Positions 1 to 6,325 of a stretch of DNA of 17,135 bases are shown in pieces (the stretch's first letter is position 1; every line of letters begins with the position of its first letter). The notes under the pieces were generated by a model. It was not told the DNA's origin, made no database searches, and saw nothing but the letters and a program-made list of their open reading frames with translations. This DNA is from Candidatus Aegiribacteria sp. (lineage in GTDB: Bacteria > Fermentibacterota > Fermentibacteria > Fermentibacterales > JCC-6), in the NCBI GenBank assembly GCA_030642525.1, contig DAOWNO010000008.1:1-17135 (forward strand), given 5' to 3'. The position numbers and the translations under genes were made by a program.

Positions 1-2
1 AT

Positions 3-1091
3 GTAACTCTGGATGATCCTCTTGCGCTGGAACTTGCAAAAAGTGACCCCGGACTCTTTCTGCAGCGGTTTCAACCACCTCTATTCATTGATGAGATACA
101 ATATGCCCCGGAGTTATTACCGTATATCAAGATTGCAGCAGACACAGAACAGAAGCCTGGGGCTTTCTGGCTATCAGGTTCACAGCAGTTTCACTTAATG
201 AAAGGGGTTTCTGAGTCTCTTGCCGGCAGGGTAGGAATATTGGATTTGCTGGGATTTTCAAGAACTGAACTGACTGATAATGCTGGCCGATTTGATCCTT
301 TTCTTCCGGGTTCAAAAGATATGAACATCAGACAGACAAGAATGTCCTCTCTCAAGCTCAAAGAGCTGTACAGAATTATCTGGAGAGGTTCTTTCCCGGA
401 TGTTGCCATAAAGGAGAAGAAGGATAGAAGTATGTTCTACAGCTCTTTTATGCAAACCTATTTGCAGAGGGATGTCCGGGATCTTGCAAGAGTTGGTGAC
501 GAAATGTCTTTCATTCGGTTTTTGAAAATATGTGCGGCAAGAACCGGTCAATTGCTCAATTATTCGGATATGGCAAGAGATGCGGACATTGCTCCAAACA
601 CCGCAAAAGCATGGCTCTCTATACTGAAGACTTCCGGAATTATCTATCTCCTGGAACCTTATCATTCAAATCTCTCAAAGCGACTTGTCAAGAGTCCTAA
701 GCTCTACTTCCTGGATACCGGCTTATGCTCCTACTTGTCAGGATGGTCCAGTCCGGAAACGCTTGAATCTGGTGCCATGTCGGGGTTCATTCTCGAAACA
801 TGGGTTGTGGTGGAAATATTGAAAAGCTACCTTCACAACGGCTATCAAGCCCCTCTATACTACTACAGAGACAGAGATAAAAAGGAAATCGACCTTCTGA
901 TTTTGAAGGATGGAGTCATACACCCGGTCGAGATAAAAAAGACGGCATCACCTTCAAAACGGATGGTCAGACATTTTTCTGTTTTGAAAAAACTTGGTCT
1001 AAAAACAGGAGAAGGTGGATTAATCTGTTTAGCAGATAGAAGCCTTCCTCTTACAGAAAGCGTGCTTAGTATTCCTGTCGGAATGCTGTAA
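3..1091 (+). CDS. AAA ATPase with DUF4143 domain, 5' end cut by window edge
   Basis: The reading frame is open from base 3 to the TAA at 1089-1091, so this is the C-terminal 362 residues of a longer protein. The ATG at 198 is internal. Upstream of it the frame reads LFLQRFQPPLFIDEIQYAPE, which carries the Walker B of the AAA_14 ATPase family (hydrophobics then DE), followed by a sensor-like WLSGSQQF. The P-loop must lie before the window. The later YLQRDVRDL and SPKLYFLDTGL match the DUF4143 winged-helix/C-terminal module. EIDLLI followed by VEIKK is the degenerate PD-(D/E)XK-like fold that ends these proteins. Family members are common, patchily distributed ATPases of unclear role, often compared to toxin-antitoxin or accessory genes. 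I cannot assign a substrate. The family call is firm and the function is unknown. Confidence 0.9.
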   Translation, partial: VTLDDPLALELAKSDPGLFLQRFQPPLFIDEIQYAPELLPYIKIAADTEQKPGAFWLSGSQQFHLMKGVSESLAGRVGILDLLGFSRTELTDNAGRFDPFLPGSKDMNIRQTRMSSLKLKELYRIIWRGSFPDVAIKEKKDRSMFYSSFMQTYLQRDVRDLARVGDEMSFIRFLKICAARTGQLLNYSDMARDADIAPNTAKAWLSILKTSGIIYLLEPYHSNLSKRLVKSPKLYFLDTGLCSYLSGWSSPETLESGAMSGFILETWVVVEILKSYLHNGYQAPLYYYRDRDKKEIDLLILKDGVIHPVEIKKTASPSKRMVRHFSVLKKLGLKTGEGGLICLADRSLPLTESVLSIPVGML

Positions 1092-1206
1092 TACAGATCT
1101 TTACATCGGACAAGTGCCCCTGTTTATAGCGTAGAGCCTGCCCCGAATCAACTTGTAGAATTATGCAAGTGCCGCAAGTGGCATCTAGCTCCAGGGACAA
1201 ACCTGC

Positions 1207-1230
1207 AAAACAAAGAGGGCTGATGCCCCC
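1207..1230 (-). terminator. Rho-independent terminator of tRNA-Arg
   Basis: Read on the minus strand, GGGGGC-ATCA-GCCCTC forms a six-pair stem (one G-U) with a four-base loop, followed directly by TTTGTTTT. It lies 28 bases downstream of the tRNA CCA end, which is where a tRNA terminator is expected. Confidence 0.75.
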
Positions 1231-1258
1231 ATGTCGTTTTTAACAGTGGGTGGCACTT

Positions 1259-1335
1259 TGGTACGCCCGCCAGGACTTGAACCCGGAACCTTCTGGTCCG
1301 TAGCCAGACGCTCTATCCAATTGAGCTACGGGCGC
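1259..1335 (-). tRNA. tRNA-Arg(ACG), CCA encoded
   Basis: The minus strand folds into a complete cloverleaf. The acceptor stem is GCGCCCG/CGGGCGT (one G-U at 1-72). The D arm is GCTC/GAGC. The anticodon stem TCTGG/CCAGA closes the loop CTACGGA with anticodon ACG. The variable loop is AGGTT. The T arm CCGGG/CCTGG closes the loop TTCAAGT. The discriminator is A, and CCA is encoded at 1261-1259. The body is 74 nt, or 77 with CCA. An ACG anticodon, with A34 presumably edited to inosine, would read CGU, CGC and CGA. The gene stands alone between its own promoter and terminator. Confidence 0.97.
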
Positions 1336-1359
1336 ACCGTCTGTTTGGGCTGGGCCGCT

Positions 1360-1389
1360 ATACTAACCAAACAAATACCCATTGGTCAA
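1360..1389 (-). promoter_or_regulatory. Sigma70-like promoter of tRNA-Arg
   Basis: On the minus strand TTGACC (1389-1384) and TAGTAT (1365-1360) are separated by 18 bases, 24 bases before the mature tRNA 5' end. The TGA inside the -35 box is the stop codon of the upstream lipoprotein gene. The tRNA is therefore transcribed from a promoter that begins in the last codon of its neighbour. Confidence 0.65.
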
Positions 1390-2318
1390 GATGATACATC
1401 GTATATAAGGCTGTATTTCAGCAGCGCCTGCTCTCCGGGATAAAGATCCAGAACAGCGGGAAATGCTTCCGCTTCCACGAATTCAGCTCCCCTCGGGAGA
1501 ATATCGGGATGTGAGATTTTTATCTCCATATACATTTCTGAGCCATTGCGTATTTCAAGCATACAGCTGTATCCATCGGGATTCTGTTCTATGGTTTCAC
1601 GAAGTTCAACACTGTGTTCGGCTTGAATCCACAACGTATCTCCTGTTCTGACGGGCCATTCGGACATTTTTTCACCCGCAGGAACTATCTGCCCCGCATC
1701 CGGCACATGACATGGTATCAGCTGGTTCCACCCGGCACAAATGGGCCATCCATAAACCAGATTCAGAGGATGAGCGGTTCCCTCTGCATGCCACCAGCCA
1801 AGTTCGAGTTCTCCTCCGGGGATGACGAGTGTGTCAGAAAGCCTGCAGACCGGTTCTTTCAATATGTCCATCATCAGAATGCTTTCTGTAAACCACTCTC
1901 TTCCCGTGGAATTCATGATTGAAACAGTAGCAGTAAAGGAACAGAATCCATCTCGCATGGACCACTGATAGTTAGGCTTCCATATGATGCCGTCCTGGAG
2001 ATATTCCACCGAGGGAATTACGTCAGATATACTTGTTGTGACTGCTACCGGAATCAGGCAATCCTGAAGATTCTCCTCAATTTTAACATAATCGTCAGCG
2101 CTGCATTTAAATGCTATTTCTCTAATTCCTGTCATATCAGGATATTCAAGTGCATCCCCTGGTTCGACTTTCTTTTTTAGAAACCCGCTTACTTCAGCCG
2201 GCCTGTTCTGATGCAGGACAAGACCGACCGAATCCAGATAACGCTCTGTGTATCTTTCCCTTTCAGCGCACCCGGCAATCAGTATAATAAGCAGCAGGGT
2301 GGTCGTAACGCTCTTCAT
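1386..2318 (-). CDS. Hypothetical lipoprotein
   Basis: This is a 310-residue protein with a classic lipoprotein signal: MK, then a hydrophobic stretch to residue 14, then the lipobox I-A-G-C with the lipidated Cys at 17. Residue +2 is Ala rather than Asp, so an outer-membrane destination is possible. The mature part has no motif I recognise. Noticeable features are a Trp/Gly-rich middle (GWWHAEG, YGWPICAGWN) and alternating beta-like stretches near the C-terminus, suggesting an all-beta globular domain. The start ATG has no strong Shine-Dalgarno (only GGA about 11 bases upstream). It is transcribed divergently from the ABC transporter pair, with only 42 bp between start codons. A joint envelope function is possible but unproven. 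Confidence 0.8.
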   Translation of the reverse strand: MKSVTTTLLLIILIAGCAERERYTERYLDSVGLVLHQNRPAEVSGFLKKKVEPGDALEYPDMTGIREIAFKCSADDYVKIEENLQDCLIPVAVTTSISDVIPSVEYLQDGIIWKPNYQWSMRDGFCSFTATVSIMNSTGREWFTESILMMDILKEPVCRLSDTLVIPGGELELGWWHAEGTAHPLNLVYGWPICAGWNQLIPCHVPDAGQIVPAGEKMSEWPVRTGDTLWIQAEHSVELRETIEQNPDGYSCMLEIRNGSEMYMEIKISHPDILPRGAEFVEAEAFPAVLDLYPGEQALLKYSLIYDVSS

Positions 2319-2360
2319 AGGGTATTTATCCGTTTCAGGTTTTCATTTTGAAAGGAATTA

Positions 2361-2969
2361 ATGACTCCATACATTTCGATTGGCGGTTACTCCGATCCCC
2401 CGCGAATACCACATCTTTCTTTTGAAGTCAACCGCGGTGAGCTTGTTGCGCTCGTCGGGGAGCCCGGCAGCGGCAAGAGTAACCTGATGAAATGCCTTGC
2501 GGGTATCAGAAAATCTGTGAGAGATTCCATAAGAATTCTGGGAGCAGAGCCCGGTTCGATGAGATCTCGGGAAAAGTCTGTTTTTGTTTTTCAGACTTTC
2601 AATTACGCTCAGGATATCTTTCTCCGAACTCAACTGATACAGAAGATTTCTCTCCTTCGGGGAGTTTCCTCAAGAAAGGTTAAGGATGATGTTCATGACT
2701 GGTGCGAAAGGATGGAACTTCAGGATGCCTGCATGAAATATCCTGAAAAGCTGAACCTTTCTCAGCTCCAGTTGTTCTCGCTTGCTCCTGTTTTCCTCAC
2801 ATCTCCATCGGTCGCAGTTCTTGATGAGCCCCTGCGGAATGTCTCCACTTCGCGCGTTGGGGCTGCGTTATCATTGATACTCCCTGCTGTTGAGAATGCG
2901 GCTGTTCTGGCTCTTGTACAGAAAACATCTCCTATTCTTGAAAATGCGGATAGAATTGTGACTATCTGA
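2361..2969 (+). CDS. ABC transporter ATP-binding protein, degenerate motifs
   Basis: This is a short ABC nucleotide-binding subunit of 202 residues. The Walker A is GEPGSGKS at 33-40, the Q-loop Gln is at 78 (FQTFNYAQD), and the Walker B is VAVLDEP with D155 and E156. The signature that is normally LSGGQ reads LSQLQ (133-137). The D-loop (SALD in most) reads RNVS (159-162). No His is present where the H-switch belongs: the segment reads ALVQKTSP around 184-191. Nucleotide binding looks intact, while the elements that close the dimer on ATP are altered. The Shine-Dalgarno GAAAGGA precedes the ATG. Its TGA overlaps the ATG of the next gene by one base (TGATG), so the two are translationally coupled. 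Confidence 0.9.
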   Translation: MTPYISIGGYSDPPRIPHLSFEVNRGELVALVGEPGSGKSNLMKCLAGIRKSVRDSIRILGAEPGSMRSREKSVFVFQTFNYAQDIFLRTQLIQKISLLRGVSSRKVKDDVHDWCERMELQDACMKYPEKLNLSQLQLFSLAPVFLTSPSVAVLDEPLRNVSTSRVGAALSLILPAVENAAVLALVQKTSPILENADRIVTI

Positions 2970-3697
2970 TGAGCGGCAGGATGGTCTTCTATTACAAAAG
3001 CAGTATTCTTCTTCTTCTCAGAACCAGATGGATGGGACCATATCTTCTTCTTCCCCCCATGCTCGCTTTCATGGTTTACGCGGAAGCCTATCTTTCAGCA
3101 CAGGGAGTTACTGGAATATTCACACTGGAACAGCGAACTGTTCTTGCCATCTGGAACGCGTCTCTTCTGCTGACTCTTATTGCTGGTATTAAATCCTGTC
3201 TGTTCTTCTCCAGGTTCTGGGGATCATTCTGGTTCCGGAATTCTCTTTCTCTTCCGGTAAGCAGATCTTCGGGTTTCTGGGGCCCATTTCTTGCGACCCT
3301 GTCAGTTGCCACTGTTATGTACTTTCTTACCACGGGAGCTGTGATCGCTGCGCTTCCGGAGACAGGTCGATTCCCCTGGGTTCAGGTTCTGGCGGAGTTG
3401 TACGTACCAGTTATCTGGGCAGTTTCCGCAGGAGCTCTGCTTGGTTTAATTACCTCCGGTACAGCAGGATCATTATTCTTCATCGCTTTGGTGCTTCTTG
3501 GTTTTCTGACAGGTATGCCTTCGCTATATCCTTCTTCCGGGTGGCTTCAGGTTGTTGTTCCGCCTGTTGGAAGAATCATGACACTGAGCCTTGTGTTTCC
3601 GAGCGGACTCATGCAGGCTATTATTCTTCTGACGCACTCCGCAGTCGCGTTAATGCTTGGAAGATTTCTGTACAGCGTTGGAATAAAACGAAGGTAG
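2969..3697 (+). CDS. Probable ABC transporter permease
   Basis: This is a 242-residue integral membrane protein with about six predicted membrane segments (roughly 24-42, 57-81, 102-126, 142-165, 167-184 and 213-234). It has a basic N-terminal tail and ends in KRR. The size and topology fit the ABC-2/exporter-type membrane subunit. The family call rests on these and on coupling to the upstream ATPase gene, not on a recognised sequence motif. The substrate is unknown. The gene ends 18 bp before the convergent end of the next, minus-strand gene. Confidence 0.75.
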   Translation: MSGRMVFYYKSSILLLLRTRWMGPYLLLPPMLAFMVYAEAYLSAQGVTGIFTLEQRTVLAIWNASLLLTLIAGIKSCLFFSRFWGSFWFRNSLSLPVSRSSGFWGPFLATLSVATVMYFLTTGAVIAALPETGRFPWVQVLAELYVPVIWAVSAGALLGLITSGTAGSLFFIALVLLGFLTGMPSLYPSSGWLQVVVPPVGRIMTLSLVFPSGLMQAIILLTHSAVALMLGRFLYSVGIKRR

Positions 3698-3715
3698 TTA
3701 GCAAAGCTGTTGAAT

Positions 3716-4285
3716 TTACCGGACATGCTCCTGGTTCTCTACCCGATACATCAGCGATATCATTCTGACCATATCCGATTTTACATCAGCATCAGAGGAC
3801 ATCGGAGCGATTCCGTAAAAGAGTATGGAATAACCGTTACAGAAGATCGCACAGGCTTTCCCCGTCCCTGTTATAGTGCCATCACTAATAATAGTGTTGA
3901 AATTCATCAACAGAACAAGACCCAGAGACCCGCTTTCCCTGAATGGAGACGCCATGCTTCCTTCCGTCCATTCCGTTGTTCCCTGAAGGATCTGGGGAAG
4001 CAGATCGGGAGAGATAATCGATCTGAACCTTTCTTCAAGCCACTCATCTTTACGCGTATGGGGAGCAAGGTCTTCCTGCCAGTAGTATAGATGATATTCC
4101 ACTCCGGAAGCATTTGGCCCGCTTGCTATTACTCCCGCTTCATCTGTCAGAGTTCCTAAAACCGGAGGATTAAGCTCCTCGGAAAGCCACCCAAAAGCTA
4201 TTCCGGGATAATCAAGAACATATGCCGGTTCCGTTGTATCGGAACTCACGAGGACAGCCATGATAACAATCATTGATGCAAGCAT
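3716..4285 (-). CDS. Hypothetical exported protein
   Basis: A 189-residue protein begins with an uncharged hydrophobic segment (residues 1-14, then SSDTTEPA) that reads as a signal peptide or an uncleaved anchor. The rest is soluble and moderately acidic, with aromatic stretches such as VEYHLYYWQEDLAP and a C-terminal segment rich in Met. I recognise no family. AGGAG lies five bases before the ATG, giving a confident start. It is divergent from the two-component operon, and the shared upstream region of about 90 bp holds the operon's promoter. It could be regulated by, or sense for, that system, but nothing in the sequence proves it. Confidence 0.75.
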   Translation of the reverse strand: MLASMIVIMAVLVSSDTTEPAYVLDYPGIAFGWLSEELNPPVLGTLTDEAGVIASGPNASGVEYHLYYWQEDLAPHTRKDEWLEERFRSIISPDLLPQILQGTTEWTEGSMASPFRESGSLGLVLLMNFNTIISDGTITGTGKACAIFCNGYSILFYGIAPMSSDADVKSDMVRMISLMYRVENQEHVR

Positions 4286-4314
4286 TTTCTCCTGTCTTTC
4301 TGTTCGCTTCTATA

Positions 4315-4342
4315 TTGGCATGAGCATTCACTTCACTATAAT
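4315..4342 (+). promoter_or_regulatory. Sigma70-like promoter of the two-component operon
   Basis: TTGGCA (4315-4320) and a perfect TATAAT (4337-4342) are 16 bases apart. Transcription would start near 4349, giving a leader of about 26 bases with AGAGGA placed six bases before the TTG start of the response regulator. This is the best-matching promoter in the window. Confidence 0.75.
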
Positions 4343-4374
4343 ATACATCTGTCAACGAACCGAGAGGAAATAAT

Positions 4375-5073
4375 TTGATTGCCAATCAAAAACTTCTCAT
4401 TATCGAGGACGATGAATCTCTCGCTTCCCTTCTCCAGGAATACCTTGAAAGGCATGGATTCATAGTCAATACCCTGCACCAGGGTTCCAACGCGGTAGAA
4501 TCCGTTCTTGAAAAGAAACCTGACCTTGTTATTCTTGATCTTATGCTTCCCGATGCCAGCGGCCTGGATATTTGCAAAGATTTGAGAGCCTCCTGGAGAG
4601 GACCTATTCTTATGCTGACAGCGATGAAGGATGATGCTGATGTCGTAGTCGGGCTTGAGATGGGAGCCGATGACTACGTAGGAAAACCGGTAACACCGAG
4701 AGTGCTTCTTGCAAGAATAAGAGCTCTGCTCAGAAGAGGTTCCGCTGACGGGAAAGCTGAAATCATTCGAAAAGGGAATCTCCATATAGATGTTCCGTCA
4801 AGAAAGGTTATCTTCGAGAACAGGAGTATCGATCTGACCACAACAGAATTCGACCTGCTCGTTCTTCTTGCTGTGAGAGCGGGCAGAGTTCAGGAGAGGA
4901 GCCTGCTGGTTGAAGAACTCAGAGGCATTGATTTTCACTCTTTCGACAGATCAGTCGATGTAATTATTTCCCGTCTCAGAAAGAAACTGAGAAGTTCCTC
5001 CGAAGAAGATGATCTGATAAAGACGGTACGCGGAGTCGGCTATGTTCTGACTGTGCCGGATGAATCGTTATGA
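4375..5073 (+). CDS. OmpR/PhoB-family response regulator, RstA-like
   Basis: This is a 232-residue response regulator. The receiver domain (about 6-120) has the acidic pair D12/D13, phospho-acceptor D55 in LVILDLMLPD, T82 and K104. A winged-helix DNA-binding domain (about 130-230) carries the OmpR-class SVDVIISRLRKKL helix and the final VRGVGYVL hairpin. The segment LRGIDFHSFDRSVDV closely matches Escherichia coli RstA, so RstA is the nearest named relative I can recall. The start is TTG, supported by AGAGGA six bases upstream. No in-frame ATG lies nearby. The stop overlaps the kinase start by four bases (ATGA). It would act in the cytoplasm as a transcription factor phosphorylated by the next gene product. 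Confidence 0.93.
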   Translation: MIANQKLLIIEDDESLASLLQEYLERHGFIVNTLHQGSNAVESVLEKKPDLVILDLMLPDASGLDICKDLRASWRGPILMLTAMKDDADVVVGLEMGADDYVGKPVTPRVLLARIRALLRRGSADGKAEIIRKGNLHIDVPSRKVIFENRSIDLTTTEFDLLVLLAVRAGRVQERSLLVEELRGIDFHSFDRSVDVIISRLRKKLRSSSEEDDLIKTVRGVGYVLTVPDESL

Positions 5074-6296
5074 AAAAACTATTCTGGAAAGTCTACCTTC
5101 CTCTAGCTATCTGTGTGTTCATGACTCTTCTTCTCTCTGTTTTCGCTCTGACGAAAATCATTCCTGCTCAACTCAGGTCTTACAGGAACAGCGTAGAGGA
5201 GTTCAGAAATTTTGTCGTTTCCTCACAGTTCCATGACCGTGACGATATAATGCTGAAGGCTGAATCTCTCAATCTCCAGATCAGAGTAGTAGCCAACGCA
5301 GGACACCTTCAGAGAATCAGTCCTCCGGAAGGTTTCATCCTTTTACCCGGCATCCCTCCGAACTATCCCTGGAGAATTGACATTTCCGTTTCTCAACGCA
5401 GAGGAGCTTTTGCTTTCCTGCGTCAAGGTTTCTGGCTCTTCCTTCTCATACTGCTTTTCATGGAAGGTCTTGTTCTCTACTTCGCTCTCTGGCCTATCAG
5501 AAAGCGTTTATCCAGACTCAGGTGGGCTGCTTCTGAATTTGGTTCGGGCAATCTCGGCATCAGACTTCGTTCTAAAGAAAGAGGCGATCTGATAGATGAT
5601 GTCGGAGAAACATTCAACAATATGGCGGGACAGATAAGTATTCTCCTTGAATCCCATCAGGAACTGCTTGGAATTGTGGCTCATGAGCTGCGTACGCCAA
5701 TGGCCCGCATGAGGCTTGCTCTTGAACTTATCAGAGAAGATTCCATTGACAGCAATCTTTCTATGATCGACAGGATGGATAAGGATCTGATCGCTCTGGA
5801 TACGCTTGTCACAGAACTTCTTGCTTTCAATAAACTGAAGAGGAAAGTTAAAGTCCTGAAAGAGGAAGTTGATCTTGAAGAGATCTGCAGCGAGCTTATT
5901 CAGGCTGAATCCTGGACACGGGATGAAATAGATATTCAGCTGGAAGGCAGTGGAAACTGTATCGGTGATCAATCTCTGCTTGCTCGAACCCTTGGCAACC
6001 TGATCCGGAATGCCGTTGAACATGCCGGCTCGAAAGTGATCGTCTCTATCGCTGCTGACGATAAAGAAAACTCAGCCGTGGTCTCTGTTGCCGATGATGG
6101 TCCGGGTTACAGTCCTGATATCATCGATCGGCTGGGAGAACCTTTCGTAAAAGGTCATGCCAGCAAGGGAACCGGCCTCGGGCTTGCAATCGCAAAGAGA
6201 ATTATTGATCTGCACGGCGGGACACTGTCGTTTGGCTCAAGCAGAACTCTTGGCGGGGCAGAAGCTACAGTACACATCGGAAAAGGGCGGGAATAA
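5070..6296 (+). CDS. Sensor histidine kinase, RstB-like
   Basis: This is a 408-residue membrane kinase. TM1 spans about 7-29, followed by a short periplasmic sensor of about 90 residues and TM2 at about 120-140. The HAMP linker spans about 140-192. The H-box is AHELRTP with phospho-His H205. The N-box (LGNLIRNAVEHA) lies at about 305-318, G1 is DDGPG at 342-346, the F-box is EPFVKG, and G2 is GTGLG at 367-371. All catalytic boxes are intact. It is translationally coupled to the upstream regulator. The short sensor and the partner's resemblance to RstA support an RstB-like assignment. The stimulus is unknown. The stop codon TAA forms the loop of a strong hairpin. Confidence 0.93.
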   Translation: MKKLFWKVYLPLAICVFMTLLLSVFALTKIIPAQLRSYRNSVEEFRNFVVSSQFHDRDDIMLKAESLNLQIRVVANAGHLQRISPPEGFILLPGIPPNYPWRIDISVSQRRGAFAFLRQGFWLFLLILLFMEGLVLYFALWPIRKRLSRLRWAASEFGSGNLGIRLRSKERGDLIDDVGETFNNMAGQISILLESHQELLGIVAHELRTPMARMRLALELIREDSIDSNLSMIDRMDKDLIALDTLVTELLAFNKLKRKVKVLKEEVDLEEICSELIQAESWTRDEIDIQLEGSGNCIGDQSLLARTLGNLIRNAVEHAGSKVIVSIAADDKENSAVVSVADDGPGYSPDIIDRLGEPFVKGHASKGTGLGLAIAKRIIDLHGGTLSFGSSRTLGGAEATVHIGKGRE

Positions 6297-6307
6297 TTCC
6301 CGCCCTT
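6283..6307. terminator. Bidirectional hairpin terminator between the kinase gene and secDF
   Basis: An 11-bp perfect inverted repeat (6283-6293 with 6297-6307, core GGGCGGGAA/TTCCCGCCC) encloses a three-base loop that is the kinase TAA stop (6294-6296). On the minus strand the stem is followed by TTTTCC, 18 bases after the secDF stop, so it fits as the secDF terminator. On the plus strand the tail (CCTGTTCG) is T-poor, so termination of the kinase transcript would rely on the stem alone. Confidence 0.8.
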
Positions 6308-6325
6308 CCTGTTCGCTATTATCTG

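Noticed and set aside
894..945. PD-(D/E)XK-like residues in the DUF4143 protein as a nuclease
   Set aside because: The fold is a regular, usually inactive part of DUF4143 ATPases. It does not show an active nuclease.
1165..1180. Tandem GCAAGTG repeats near the ATPase 3' end
   Set aside because: There are only two seven-base copies without further structure. This is too short to support a repeat or attachment site.
1231..1443. Open reading frame across the tRNA on the plus strand
   Set aside because: It is the antisense of the tRNA-Arg and its promoter, with no ribosome site. Stop-free sequence here is explained by the GC-rich stems.
4350..4355. Consensus TTGACA on the minus strand upstream of the exported protein gene
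   Set aside because: No acceptable -10 hexamer lies 16-18 bases downstream. The only AT-rich hexamer (TATTAT) is six bases away.
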